Assembly: GCA_017795105.1 (NCBI GenBank)
Contig: CP051247.1
Location: 1,674,001-1,738,000 of the forward strand
DNA length: 64,000 bases
Source of the DNA: Planctomycetaceae bacterium
GTDB lineage: Bacteria > Planctomycetota > Planctomycetia > Planctomycetales > Planctomycetaceae
Direction: 5' to 3'
Below the pieces are notes generated by a model. The model did not search any database. It had not been told where the DNA came from and saw only the letters and a list, made by a program, of their open reading frames with translations. Below, piece after piece: positions 42,548-51,166 of this stretch. Numbering within the stretch: the stretch's first letter is position 1; every line of letters begins with the position of its first letter. The translations under genes were made by a program, and so were the position numbers.

Positions 42548-43789
42548 GTGCCTTCTTCGAATCGACCGATACATGTGCGACTGGATCGCTATTCGCGACG
42601 CCGGAGGTTGCTGCTTGTCTCGTGCGATATGGCGTCCAATCCCTCCGCTTATGACGAATATGTCGATGAGCAGATCCTGCTCGACCCCGAAGTCGTCAAG
42701 CTGGTGAACGCCTCGGCCGAGTACATGGCCAGCAAGCTCTCGTACGACGATTCCATCGTCGGGGCGGCTTCCACGCTGATCAAAGGCTCGGCGACTGGTT
42801 CCGCTGTTCTGGCCGATTTTCCGGATGTCGAGTACGAAATGGTTCCCCCCGGTGGTCATCCTTCGAAGGACGACGACGCCGAGGATCCGGCTTCCATTTT
42901 CGACGATGCGGGTCGACACGCGGCTCACGTCCAAGAGAACAAGCCTTCGGCAGAACCCTCGCGGAAACCAGCCGAATCCGTCGAAGAACCCGCGAAGCCG
43001 GCCGTGCGGCCGAAGGTTTCGCAGGCGGTCACTCCTGCGGCCCCAAGGCGGGATCTGAAAGACCTGCTCGATAAGAAGCCGATCGTCGGGGGAGACAGCC
43101 TCAACAGTATTCGCAGCTGGCTGCATCATTCGCAGTCGCGAGTCTGGATGTTCGTTGGAGATGACACAACCGCCTGGCTGCGATATCACGGCGAGCCGGG
43201 GTATGTCGAGATGTTCCGGCATCGCATCCGCTGGGAACTCCGCCGTTTTCCGGATCTGATTGTGAATGCCGGCGTGCGGCGAGCCAGTATCGACGACCTG
43301 ATCAAGATCACGACACAGGGACTGCTGCAGTGTCGAGCCGATGCCGTCTTCTTGATGCCCGGTCGAGCTGATGCGAAAATGGCCATCGAAACTCCGTTCG
43401 ACTATTCAGAACGCCTGCGGCAACTGGCCGAGTTGATTCGGACTCAGGGAGCAGAACCGGTCTTCCAGACGCCGCCCGTTCCGGTTGTCGAAGAGTCGGA
43501 CGAGATCTCGCCGCTGCTGCAACTGGCCGATCTGATTCGCGAAGTGGCGATTGTCGAAGGTATCCCGCTGATTGACCATGCCGAGTTCTGGCAGGAACAG
43601 AAGCAGGCGGAGTGGATCTCAGGCGACGGAAACGGCGTCAGCACGCAGGGTCAGCAGGCTCTGGCGATGTTGTTCTTCTCGGAACTCGACCTGTTCGACC
43701 GGTCGAGCCAGCTCTGCTCGAAGATTCAATCGATGTGGACCACGACGGTAAATTCGAGAACCTCTGCAGTTCCCGCAAGCAACTCTTGA
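42548..43789 (+). CDS. Degenerate SGNH-hydrolase-like protein
   Basis: The C-terminal about 200 residues follow the layout of planctomycete SGNH/GDSL hydrolases: VWMFVGDDTTAWLRYHGEPG, then RIRWELRRFPDLIVNAGV, then ADAVFLMPGRADA, and a late IPLIDHAEFW. Where active members have GDSIT and GMND, this has GDDTT and GRAD, so the nucleophile Ser and block III Asn look replaced. The N-terminal half is variable: an acidic helical part and a Pro/Glu/Lys-rich linker (about 100-165). The start is uncertain: GTG 42548 has GGAG five bases upstream; GTG 42542 and ATG 42629 are alternatives. Probably a non-catalytic relative. Confidence 0.7.
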   Translation: MPSSNRPIHVRLDRYSRRRRLLLVSCDMASNPSAYDEYVDEQILLDPEVVKLVNASAEYMASKLSYDDSIVGAASTLIKGSATGSAVLADFPDVEYEMVPPGGHPSKDDDAEDPASIFDDAGRHAAHVQENKPSAEPSRKPAESVEEPAKPAVRPKVSQAVTPAAPRRDLKDLLDKKPIVGGDSLNSIRSWLHHSQSRVWMFVGDDTTAWLRYHGEPGYVEMFRHRIRWELRRFPDLIVNAGVRRASIDDLIKITTQGLLQCRADAVFLMPGRADAKMAIETPFDYSERLRQLAELIRTQGAEPVFQTPPVPVVEESDEISPLLQLADLIREVAIVEGIPLIDHAEFWQEQKQAEWISGDGNGVSTQGQQALAMLFFSELDLFDRSSQLCSKIQSMWTTTVNSRTSAVPASNS

Positions 43790-43998
43790 AACCCTGCCCT
43801 GCGACTGTCATGATGATGACGGTTGTCCCGCGCCGCTGCTCGCACCGACCATCCTGCCCCCATGAAGGCGCCGCACTGCCTTCCGTAGCGGAGGAAGCCC
43901 AGGCCTGACAGGCCGCTCGCCACCGGTCGCTACTCCCAAGTTAAGACGGTATTGCTTACGCGAATTGTTCTCCCTCTACGCCGACGATCCGAACAACC

Positions 43999-45276
43999 AT
44001 GACTGATCCCGCGTCCAAGACACACTCCCAGACCGACGAGCTGGAGTTCTTCGACAGCATCGATGACTTTCAGCTGGAATCGAGCCAGCCGGCTCCCGTT
44101 CCTGCCGACGACGATGAGCAAATGCCGTCGATCGACGACTTTGTCATCGATCGCAGTGCGGCGGCTCCCCGGGTGGCCAAGGCTCCGGCCGATGCCTGGT
44201 ACTTGCAGGTTCTGGGGCATGAGATGGGCCCGTTCCCATTCGATGAACTGGTGGAGATGGTGATGGCCGGCAAAGTCGGCCCGCAGGATCTGTTGCGGAA
44301 TGGCACTCAGGGCGAGTGGATTTCCGCCAATGAGATCGGTGGTCTCTTCCCGAGTGGAACAACCAGCGAAGACGACGATTTCGAGCTCGGCAGCGGGGTC
44401 CATGTCACGAGCGAACAGCAGACCCAATCGGCCGATCCGGCAGCGATTCAGGTGGTCGGCGGCCAGATCAACCGGGTTCTCTCCGAAAGCGAGAAGAACC
44501 GCCAGCGTCGTTCGGAACAACCCGTGGAGCCGGTCGCGGCTCAAGAAGCCGCCAGCATCGAGGATGCTCCACCAGAACCAACAAAAGAAGAGCGGGAAGC
44601 CGCCCGTCGGCAGCAGATCGCCGATCGACTCAATGCCTGGCTCGATGATCGTGTCGAACCTGCAGTTGAGGAGACGTTCGAGGATGACGCGGATGATACT
44701 CAGCTGGCTGTCGGAATGACGCCGGCCGCAGGCTACGCCGTTCCTCCCGAAACAACCGGTTATGGGGCACAGACTCCTGCTGGCGGAGTGGTTCCTCCCC
44801 GGCCGATGCCGAAAAAGAAGCCCAAGTCCTCCGGCGAGTCGATCTTCTCACGAATCGGCGGGATGTTCGGCAGCGTTTCGGCTCCGGAAGTCTCGGTGAA
44901 TCCCAAGCACATGATTACTCTCGGGGCGATCGTCCTTGTGGCGGCGTTGATGTACCTGCCGTCCATGGTGGGTGGCACCGACGATGAAGAAATCTATGTG
45001 CGCTTCAGGGAAATCTACAGCCAGATTCAGCAGTTCCGCTCCAGTAACCCGAGCGCGATGACGGCCATGCAGCAGCAGGTCGTGCCGGAGATCGAAGAGA
45101 AGGTTGAAGATCTGCTTGCAGCCGGCGCCGGCTCGTCGAAACCGATCAAGCAGCAACTCATGTGGATCGGCCGCAACTGCCTGATTCCGATGATCAAGAA
45201 TCCTTCGGTCGAAGACACTGAACTCGACGAACGAATCGCGAGCCATTTCGAGGCAATCGACAGCCTGAAAGAGTAA
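43999..45276 (+). CDS. GYF-domain membrane protein
   Basis: 425 residues. An acidic N-terminus is followed by a GYF_2/DUF4339-type domain at about 58-110: WYLQVLGHEMGPFPFDELVEMV then GKVGPQDLLRNG and GEWISA. Such domains bind proline-rich peptides or act as docking modules. A long low-complexity Glu/Pro/Ala/Arg linker leads to one membrane helix at about 304-322 (MITLGAIVLVAALMYLP). The C-terminal about 100 residues are helical. Nine bases separate it from the RegB-like kinase gene, so they are probably co-translated and may act together. Confidence 0.85.
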   Translation: MTDPASKTHSQTDELEFFDSIDDFQLESSQPAPVPADDDEQMPSIDDFVIDRSAAAPRVAKAPADAWYLQVLGHEMGPFPFDELVEMVMAGKVGPQDLLRNGTQGEWISANEIGGLFPSGTTSEDDDFELGSGVHVTSEQQTQSADPAAIQVVGGQINRVLSESEKNRQRRSEQPVEPVAAQEAASIEDAPPEPTKEEREAARRQQIADRLNAWLDDRVEPAVEETFEDDADDTQLAVGMTPAAGYAVPPETTGYGAQTPAGGVVPPRPMPKKKPKSSGESIFSRIGGMFGSVSAPEVSVNPKHMITLGAIVLVAALMYLPSMVGGTDDEEIYVRFREIYSQIQQFRSSNPSAMTAMQQQVVPEIEEKVEDLLAAGAGSSKPIKQQLMWIGRNCLIPMIKNPSVEDTELDERIASHFEAIDSLKE

Positions 45277-45285
45277 CGGGCTGTC

Positions 45286-46668
45286 ATGGAACACCCTCCG
45301 AAAATGTCTGGCCCGACGGACGGACCTGTCGCTCCCCAGCGGAATCTGCCTCTGGTGACACTCCGCTTTCCTGGGGCGATCAGCGTCCACTGGTTCATCA
45401 ACCTGCGCTGGGTCGCTGTTCTTGGCCAGTTCTTTACCATTCTGTTCGTCTGGCAGATCTTTCAGATCCCGCTGCGGGTGCAACCGCTGCTGATTACCGT
45501 CAGCGTGACCGCATTCAGCAATCTGGTGCTGATGTTCTGGTATCTGGGGTATCGGCGAACCACGTCCGATCCTGTCCGATCGAGTCTCTGGCATAACGTG
45601 CTCGCCGCCGTGATGGCGCTCGACCTGTTCCTGTTGACCTGCCTGCTATATTTCAGCGGAGGCCCGACCAACCCGTTCTGGATCTTCTTCTTCGTCAATC
45701 TCTGCCTGGCGGGAATTGAACTGACGGCCCTGGTCGCCTGGTGTCTGAACTTTCTGGCAGTCTTCTGTTTCGCGTTTCTGTTATTCGATCACTCCCCCCT
45801 GCTCGTTCCGGGCCTGAATGTCCTGCTCCGGCCGATTCGAGAGACAGGCGTCATCTCGCTGACGCATAACGGGGTCTTTGTCGCATTCATCACATGTGCT
45901 TCGGTCATTGTGTCCTTCACCACGCTGGTGACATCCAAACTGCGTAAGCGGGAAGAGGAACTGCGGCAGCTCGAAGCGAAACGAATTCGAGGGGAGAAAC
46001 TCGAAGCTCTCGGAACTCTCGCCGCCGGAGCAGCTCACGAACTGGCAACGCCACTGGGAACAATCGCGGTCATTGTCGGAGAACTGCATCGGGAACTGGA
46101 AACTCAGAAGCTCGATTCCCAGATCCGCGAAGATGTCGCCGCGATTCGCAAAGAGCTCGACCGATGCCGGGCAATTCTGAATCACATGTCGGCTCAGGCG
46201 GGCGAAGGGAGTGTCGAAAAGAAGATCGATGTTTCCGGCGATTACCTGCTGAAGATGATCCTCGACGGCCTCAAAGATCAGGATCGCATCGATGTCGAGA
46301 CGACTCCGGAAGCCGAGGAGTGCCAGGTGCATGTCGAGCCGTACGTCACGGCTCAGGCACTGCGAGGGACGATCAAGAACGCGATCGAAGCCTCGGCCTC
46401 CGATCGTCGCGTGCAGGTGCGGCTGCAAACGAATCAGAATCGGCTGCAGCTGATTGTCGAAGACCGTGGCGAAGGGATGCCGGAGCACATTCTCGATCGC
46501 GTCGGCGAGCCGTTCTTCACCACCAAAGCGACCGGCAAAGGGATGGGACTTGGCGTCTTCCTGACGCGAACTGTTGTCGATCGACTTGGCGGCTCGATGC
46601 AGGTTAATTCCAAACCGGGAACCGGCACGACGGTCACCTGCAGCATTCCCTGCCAGCCGGCTCCTTAA
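45286..46668 (+). CDS. RegB/PrrB-like redox sensor histidine kinase
   Basis: 460 residues. Six hydrophobic helices (about 30-205) form the sensor; GGPTNPFW at 125-132 matches the quinone-responsive GGxxNPF motif of RegB/PrrB. The dimerisation H-box has His251 in GAAHELATPLGTIAV, again the RegB style. ATPase motifs: N-box KNAIEASA, G1 DRGEGMPEHIL, F-box EPFFTTK, G2 GKGMGLGVFLT. RegB kinases control respiratory and oxidase genes through RegA. No RegA-type regulator is adjacent. The redox-active Cys of the RegB linker is not evident. It ends 10 bp from a convergent gene. Confidence 0.88.
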   Translation: MEHPPKMSGPTDGPVAPQRNLPLVTLRFPGAISVHWFINLRWVAVLGQFFTILFVWQIFQIPLRVQPLLITVSVTAFSNLVLMFWYLGYRRTTSDPVRSSLWHNVLAAVMALDLFLLTCLLYFSGGPTNPFWIFFFVNLCLAGIELTALVAWCLNFLAVFCFAFLLFDHSPLLVPGLNVLLRPIRETGVISLTHNGVFVAFITCASVIVSFTTLVTSKLRKREEELRQLEAKRIRGEKLEALGTLAAGAAHELATPLGTIAVIVGELHRELETQKLDSQIREDVAAIRKELDRCRAILNHMSAQAGEGSVEKKIDVSGDYLLKMILDGLKDQDRIDVETTPEAEECQVHVEPYVTAQALRGTIKNAIEASASDRRVQVRLQTNQNRLQLIVEDRGEGMPEHILDRVGEPFFTTKATGKGMGLGVFLTRTVVDRLGGSMQVNSKPGTGTTVTCSIPCQPAP

Positions 46669-46678
46669 GCGATTCACT

Positions 46679-47938
46679 CTAGAGACTGGCGATTCTCATC
46701 GTGCCTTCCTGGTGATGCGAGCAGAGCAACCCGGGGATCACGGCCAGCGACGCCCCGGCTTCGAGCCGCAGTACCTCGGCCTGCTCGGGAGGTGCTTCGC
46801 GATGGTTCCACCAGGTCGCCAGCCAGCGTCGACGGATGCCCCGCAGTTCGACCTCAATCGCCGAGATGGCCCGTCCGCTGTCGAGGACTTCGTTTGCCCA
46901 GTCGGAGAGAGTCACCGCTTCGCCAAGTTCGTTGTCGAGCGGGAAGAGCACCAGCTTCCCGGAGGGCAACCGATCTGGAAAGATCACGCCCTGGCGGGGA
47001 GAGCTGCTGCGATGTTCGAACATCGTTGTCAGATCGACATGCTGGTCTTTGAGGAACTTCCGCCGCTCAACCACCATCTTGCCGACCGCTCCAACCGGAA
47101 TCGGTGACTGAGAGACCTCATTGGCCTGAACAACTTGATTCAACTCTTCTGCGGCAGCGATCGGAAACGTCGCAGGGTCGCAGATCTGATCGTCGGCTGA
47201 GACAACCTCACTCGGTTTGACAGGCCGCGGCGGCGAATCGGTCGACGGATCTAAGGCATTGCGAGGCAAGGCTTCCGAAACGATGTCTGATCGGGGTGGA
47301 ACCATGGTCGCCGAGAGCTTCTCTCGAATCGGATTGCGTCGCCGGGCATTCGAATTCGAACCAATTTCATTCAGCAGCATGGTCTCCCACAACCGCCGGC
47401 AGAACTCCTGCAAATCAAACCCCTGACCATCAGTGCGGAGCGGTTCATCCAGTCCCCGTCGCTGTTCCGGGCACTGATAATATTCACTGCGGGTGTTCCG
47501 CGCGATCGCGTGCTGGCGACTGACAACATAGGCGGCGAATCCGGAATAGCGGCGAAGGACCTTGCCATCCGGCGTGCAGACAATGACGGCTGCGCCATCG
47601 ATTGGATGCGAAGGCGATGTCTGCAGGATTGTCAGCACCTGTTCCCAGTTCGAGCTGTCCGGATCGTTTGATAAGTCGTTGCGGCCGGACGAGAGAACAA
47701 TCCAGGAGTCCGGGAAATCGGGACGCATCGCTCGTGTTTTCCCGACGACGGTCGGAAGGCTCGCCACGCCGGTCGCCCGCCAGTAGCCGTAATTCAGCAG
47801 GAGCCACTGCAACGTCGCCGGCAGTTCGACGCCGAGTTGCTGCGCAGCGTGCTGGATCGCCTGAGCCGATTCGGGCTGGGGACCGCGAAACCAGACGGCG
47901 TTGCTCTGTACAAACTCCTCGAACTCGTTCAGCGTCAT
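46679..47938 (-). CDS. SUKH/SMI1-KNR4-like protein
   Basis: 419 residues. The N-terminal about 150 residues resemble the SMI1/KNR4 (SUKH) fold: helix TLNEFEEFVQSN, then ELPATLQWLLLNYGYWRATG, then strands ending in FAAYVVSRQHAI. SUKH proteins include immunity proteins and general cytosolic factors. The remainder is unlike toxin-immunity genes and reads as a basic linker (RRRNPIREK), then a C-terminal segment with GAVGKMVVERRKFLKD and a compact strand-rich end. No toxin gene lies near. Function unknown. Confidence 0.6.
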   Translation of the reverse strand: MTLNEFEEFVQSNAVWFRGPQPESAQAIQHAAQQLGVELPATLQWLLLNYGYWRATGVASLPTVVGKTRAMRPDFPDSWIVLSSGRNDLSNDPDSSNWEQVLTILQTSPSHPIDGAAVIVCTPDGKVLRRYSGFAAYVVSRQHAIARNTRSEYYQCPEQRRGLDEPLRTDGQGFDLQEFCRRLWETMLLNEIGSNSNARRRNPIREKLSATMVPPRSDIVSEALPRNALDPSTDSPPRPVKPSEVVSADDQICDPATFPIAAAEELNQVVQANEVSQSPIPVGAVGKMVVERRKFLKDQHVDLTTMFEHRSSSPRQGVIFPDRLPSGKLVLFPLDNELGEAVTLSDWANEVLDSGRAISAIEVELRGIRRRWLATWWNHREAPPEQAEVLRLEAGASLAVIPGLLCSHHQEGTMRIASL

Positions 47939-47982
47939 GACATCCGTTTCATTTGTTGTCCACCGGAGTCTCGAACGTTTCC

Positions 47983-48408
47983 TCAGACGTTTTCGTCCCC
48001 GACTCCGTCGGAATTATCGGGCATGAACGTCAACGTCCATTCCGCCGACTCGGCAGCTTCCCGATCCAAGGACACGAATCCCGAAGAACGCACACCTTCA
48101 AGTCGGACTTCCCAGCGGTCGGCTGTCTTGGCGAGCGGGTGAAACCAGCCTGACTCGACCCGTTTGACCGAACCCCGATTGTTACTGACCGGCCCCTCGT
48201 AATCGAGATACTCGATTCGATGATCGGGCAGTTCTTCGGCGGGGATTCTGGCCACCTCGGCTGATCCATGCAAGTCGTGTTCCGCAGACCCCGGATCGGC
48301 AGCGAACGGCCGCGACAGACGCCACGTTCGCAGCGTCGATCCGGCTTCGAACATCAGGTCCCAGTGCAGAAAGGGATGATCGTGTTCAAGGATCACGAAA
48401 CGGGGCAC
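47983..48408 (-). CDS. Stand-alone LigD 3'-phosphoesterase-like domain protein
   Basis: 141 residues. Begins PRFVILEHDHPFLHWDLMFE, matching the phosphoesterase module of LigD (FVV..HxA..LHYDxRLE) with conserved His, His, Asp and Glu. RTWRLSRPF follows, then DYEGPVS and a C-terminal strand set ending with a short acidic tail. In LigD this module cleans DNA 3' ends during non-homologous end joining. Here it is a single domain with no Ku, polymerase or ligase gene nearby, so involvement in repair is inference. It lies 45 bp beyond the SUKH-like gene start on the same strand, upstream of it in transcription. Confidence 0.75.
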   Translation of the reverse strand: MPRFVILEHDHPFLHWDLMFEAGSTLRTWRLSRPFAADPGSAEHDLHGSAEVARIPAEELPDHRIEYLDYEGPVSNNRGSVKRVESGWFHPLAKTADRWEVRLEGVRSSGFVSLDREAAESAEWTLTFMPDNSDGVGDENV

Positions 48409-48674
48409 AGCGAGTATTCCAGCGATTCTTCAGACGATACAGAGAGACAGGTCGGAACGGGCATGTTAGAGGATCAGGCCCGGGACGGAAATCAGAAATT
48501 CTCTGAACTCGGGCAGAAATGCCATACGAAAACGCGTTCAGGTTTGCTCAAATAGCGTGCACCCGACCGCAACCGGTATGGTGTTTGCTTTTCATTCCGG
48601 CCACGATCTTGTCAAAACATTACGCATGGGCCCCGCTGCCCCTGGAACTGACCACGTTGAAACAGGCGCTCAAA

Positions 48675-50093
48675 ATGACTCCACGGGAGATTCTGGCACT
48701 CTGTCGCGAACACGAAATCCGAGCCGTCGACTTACGATTCATGGACTTCCCCGGGACGTTGAAGCACTTCACGATCCCGTCGCAAGTCCTTACAGAGAAA
48801 TCGTTTGAGGAAGGATTCGACTTCGACGGATCCTCGATGTACGGCTGGCAGGCAATCAATGAGAGCGACATGCTTGTCGTGCCTCAGCCCGAGACGGCTT
48901 TCATCGACCCCTTTCTGCCGAACACGCTTTGCCTGACGTGCAACATTCAGGACCCAATTACCCGGGTCGATTATGCCAAAGATCCGCGCAATGTTGCGCG
49001 AAAAGCAGACGCATACATGAAGTCGACCGGGATCGCCGACGAATGCCGATTCGGCCTCGAACCGGAATTCTTCATATTCGACAATGTCCGGTTCGACCAG
49101 ACGATCAACCAGGGCTTCTATTACCTCGAAAGTGCCGAGGGCGAATGGGCCCGAGGGGAGTTCTCGGAGAATCCACACAGCAACGCGGGTTATCAGATCC
49201 GGCGGCGTGAAGGCTATTTCCCAATCCCCCCCGGCGACATCCTGCACGGTCTGCGAAACGATATGATGCTCGCCCTGACCGAGTGCAATATCGATGTCGA
49301 AGCCCAGCACCACGAGGTCGCCACCGGCGGTCAGGCGGAGATCGACATCTCTCACAAGCCGCTCGTTCAGGCGGCTGACCTGCTGCTGCGATTTAAGTAC
49401 ATCGTGAAGAATGTGGCCGCCCGAGCCGGGAAGACGGTCACGTTTATGCCCAAACCTCTCTGGGGCGACAACGGATCCGGCCTGCACATGCATCTCTCGA
49501 TGTGGAAGAACGGCGAAACCCTGTTTGCCGACTCTGGCTACGGCGGCCTGAGCGAGATGGCTCTGCATGCCATCGGCGGGATTCTGCATCACGCTCCTGC
49601 GCTCATGGCGTTCTGCTGCCCGACGACCAACAGCTACAAGCGTCTCGTGCCCGGATACGATGCTCCGATCAATCTGACCTACAGCTTCCGCAACCGGTCA
49701 GCGGCGATTCGTATTCCCGTCCATTCAGCAACGCGTAACAGCAAACGGTTCGAGCTGCGGTTCCCCGATTCCTCTTCGAACCCGTATCTGGCCATGTCGG
49801 CCATTCTGATGGCGGCTCTCGATGGGATTCAGAACAAGATCGAACCGGGGCCTCCGCTCGACAAAGACATCTACGATATGGATCCCGACGAGCTCGACGA
49901 TTCGCCATCCACGCCCGCCAGCCTCGATCAGGCCCTGCAGGCACTCCGCAACGATCACGACTTCCTGCTCCGTGGCGACGTCTTCACCGAAGACGTGATC
50001 GATACCTGGATCTGGTACAAGACCGAACGAGACGTCAAGAACCTCCGCGAACGTCCGCATCCGTGCGAATTCCTGATGTATTACGATATTTAG
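48675..50093 (+). CDS. glnA: Glutamine synthetase, type I
   Basis: Makes glutamine from glutamate, ammonia and ATP; dodecameric cytosolic enzyme. 472 residues from ATG 48675; the frame is open further upstream to 48519 but that part is not GS-like. Seen: DFDGSSMYGWQAINESDM, EPEFFIFD, AQHHEVATGGQAEID, the ATP-site FMPKPLWGDNGSGLHMHLS, NSYKRLVPGYDAP, and RSAAIRIPV. Near the C-terminus IYDMDPDEL corresponds to the adenylylation loop (family NLYDLPPEE) and keeps the Tyr, so adenylylation control is possible. No glnB is adjacent. The next 490 bp hold no gene. Confidence 0.97.
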   Translation: MTPREILALCREHEIRAVDLRFMDFPGTLKHFTIPSQVLTEKSFEEGFDFDGSSMYGWQAINESDMLVVPQPETAFIDPFLPNTLCLTCNIQDPITRVDYAKDPRNVARKADAYMKSTGIADECRFGLEPEFFIFDNVRFDQTINQGFYYLESAEGEWARGEFSENPHSNAGYQIRRREGYFPIPPGDILHGLRNDMMLALTECNIDVEAQHHEVATGGQAEIDISHKPLVQAADLLLRFKYIVKNVAARAGKTVTFMPKPLWGDNGSGLHMHLSMWKNGETLFADSGYGGLSEMALHAIGGILHHAPALMAFCCPTTNSYKRLVPGYDAPINLTYSFRNRSAAIRIPVHSATRNSKRFELRFPDSSSNPYLAMSAILMAALDGIQNKIEPGPPLDKDIYDMDPDELDDSPSTPASLDQALQALRNDHDFLLRGDVFTEDVIDTWIWYKTERDVKNLRERPHPCEFLMYYDI

Positions 50094-50159
50094 GCGTTAG
50101 GCGTTAGGCGGTTGTCACCACCTCGTTGGGACGTTGCTTGCGGTCCGCGCAAAAAACAA

Positions 50160-50189
50160 GGCGTAGTCAACTACGCCGTTGACTACGCC
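50160..50189. repeat. 30-bp nested palindrome after glnA
   Basis: GGCGTAGTCAAC (50160-50171) pairs with GTTGACTACGCC (50178-50189) over 12 perfect bases with loop TACGCC. A competing shorter hairpin GGCGTAGT/ACTACGCC uses the same left arm. It is preceded by a short GCGTTAG direct repeat at the glnA stop (about 50093-50110). On the minus strand a T-run follows; on the plus strand none does. Confidence 0.65.
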
Positions 50190-50580
50190 ATGTTGTAATG
50201 CAGGACGAATGCGGGCCAACCTCCGCCCTGCGAAAGATTTTTAGATGCACGCAGCGTACCAATCAGAACCCACACAGCAACTTTATCCATAACACACTAA
50301 AAGACAACAGGTTACGAATCTTACACCTTTTCAACTCCGAGCCCGCGACCATCGGGGTGTTGCGTTTTGCTGCATGTTCAATTGTGTCGTTCCAGCACAC
50401 TGCCGCAGAATGGAACGTCGCCGAGGTGAGTGGGAATTTCTGCACCTTTTGCTGAACTCCTGGAACTGAATCCTGTCAGATCGGAGAAGATAGCCTTGCA
50501 CTTCGGATCGGATATGATACTCCATAGCATCCGATCCAGAGATTCCCGCTGCGACTTCTATGAGAAAGCACCCGGGTGGT
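50190..50580. other. Low-GC intergenic, no gene seen
   Basis: About 390 bp with clearly lower GC than its neighbours. Frames on both strands (85 and 87 codons) have no hydrophobic or motif signature and overlap each other. Could hold promoter or RNA elements, but nothing is identifiable. Confidence 0.5.
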
Positions 50581-51060
50581 ATGACTGAGAACATGGCCGA
50601 TCACGTAACCATCCGACCTGCCGAGCCAAAAGACGCGGAGACTCTTCTGGAGTTTCTCGAACCGTTCGTGGCGGATCGCCGTCTTCTGCCTCGCACGACC
50701 GATGAACTCGATCAGCTTGTCCGCACTGGCTTTCTCGCCGAGGTCGATCAGAAACTGGTTGGTTTCGCTTCACTCGAGATCTATTCCAAGAAGCTGGCCG
50801 AGATCCGTTCGCTGGCGGTCTCTCCGATCTATCAGGGACTCGGCATCGGTCGCGGACTGGTCGCTCGCTGTGTCGAGTTGGCGCGGGAGCGGCGCATTCT
50901 GGAAGTGATGGCGATCACTTCGTCTGAAGATTTCTTTCGCACGTGTGGCTTCGACTTCACCCTGCCACGGGAACGCAAGGCGCTTTTTCTCGAGACCTAC
51001 GTCGACGAAGAGTGTCCCCAGGACGACCTGCATGTCGCTGAGAAGCTCGATTCGAGGTAG
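50581..51060 (+). CDS. GNAT acetyltransferase, N-acetylglutamate synthase-like
   Basis: 159 residues from ATG 50581 (ATG 50560 and 50596 are alternatives). Single GNAT domain: N-terminal VTIRPAEPKDAETLLEF, substrate-side LVGFASLEIY, acetyl-CoA motif AEIRSLAVSPIYQGLGIGRGLV, and EVMAITSSEDFFRTCGF. The spacing and the MAIT-S-FF-GF pattern resemble short ArgA-like amino-acid N-acetyltransferases rather than RimI types. If so it would acetylate glutamate for arginine synthesis; no arg gene is adjacent. Confidence 0.85.
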   Translation: MTENMADHVTIRPAEPKDAETLLEFLEPFVADRRLLPRTTDELDQLVRTGFLAEVDQKLVGFASLEIYSKKLAEIRSLAVSPIYQGLGIGRGLVARCVELARERRILEVMAITSSEDFFRTCGFDFTLPRERKALFLETYVDEECPQDDLHVAEKLDSR

Positions 51061-51166
51061 TTCGGCTTCCTTTCCGACGTGTCCGAACGCTGTCGATTCG
51101 ATCTCGACGCATCGCTGCGGTAAACTGCCGATGGAGCCACGCCTCAATTCTTAACAGGAATCGCTC

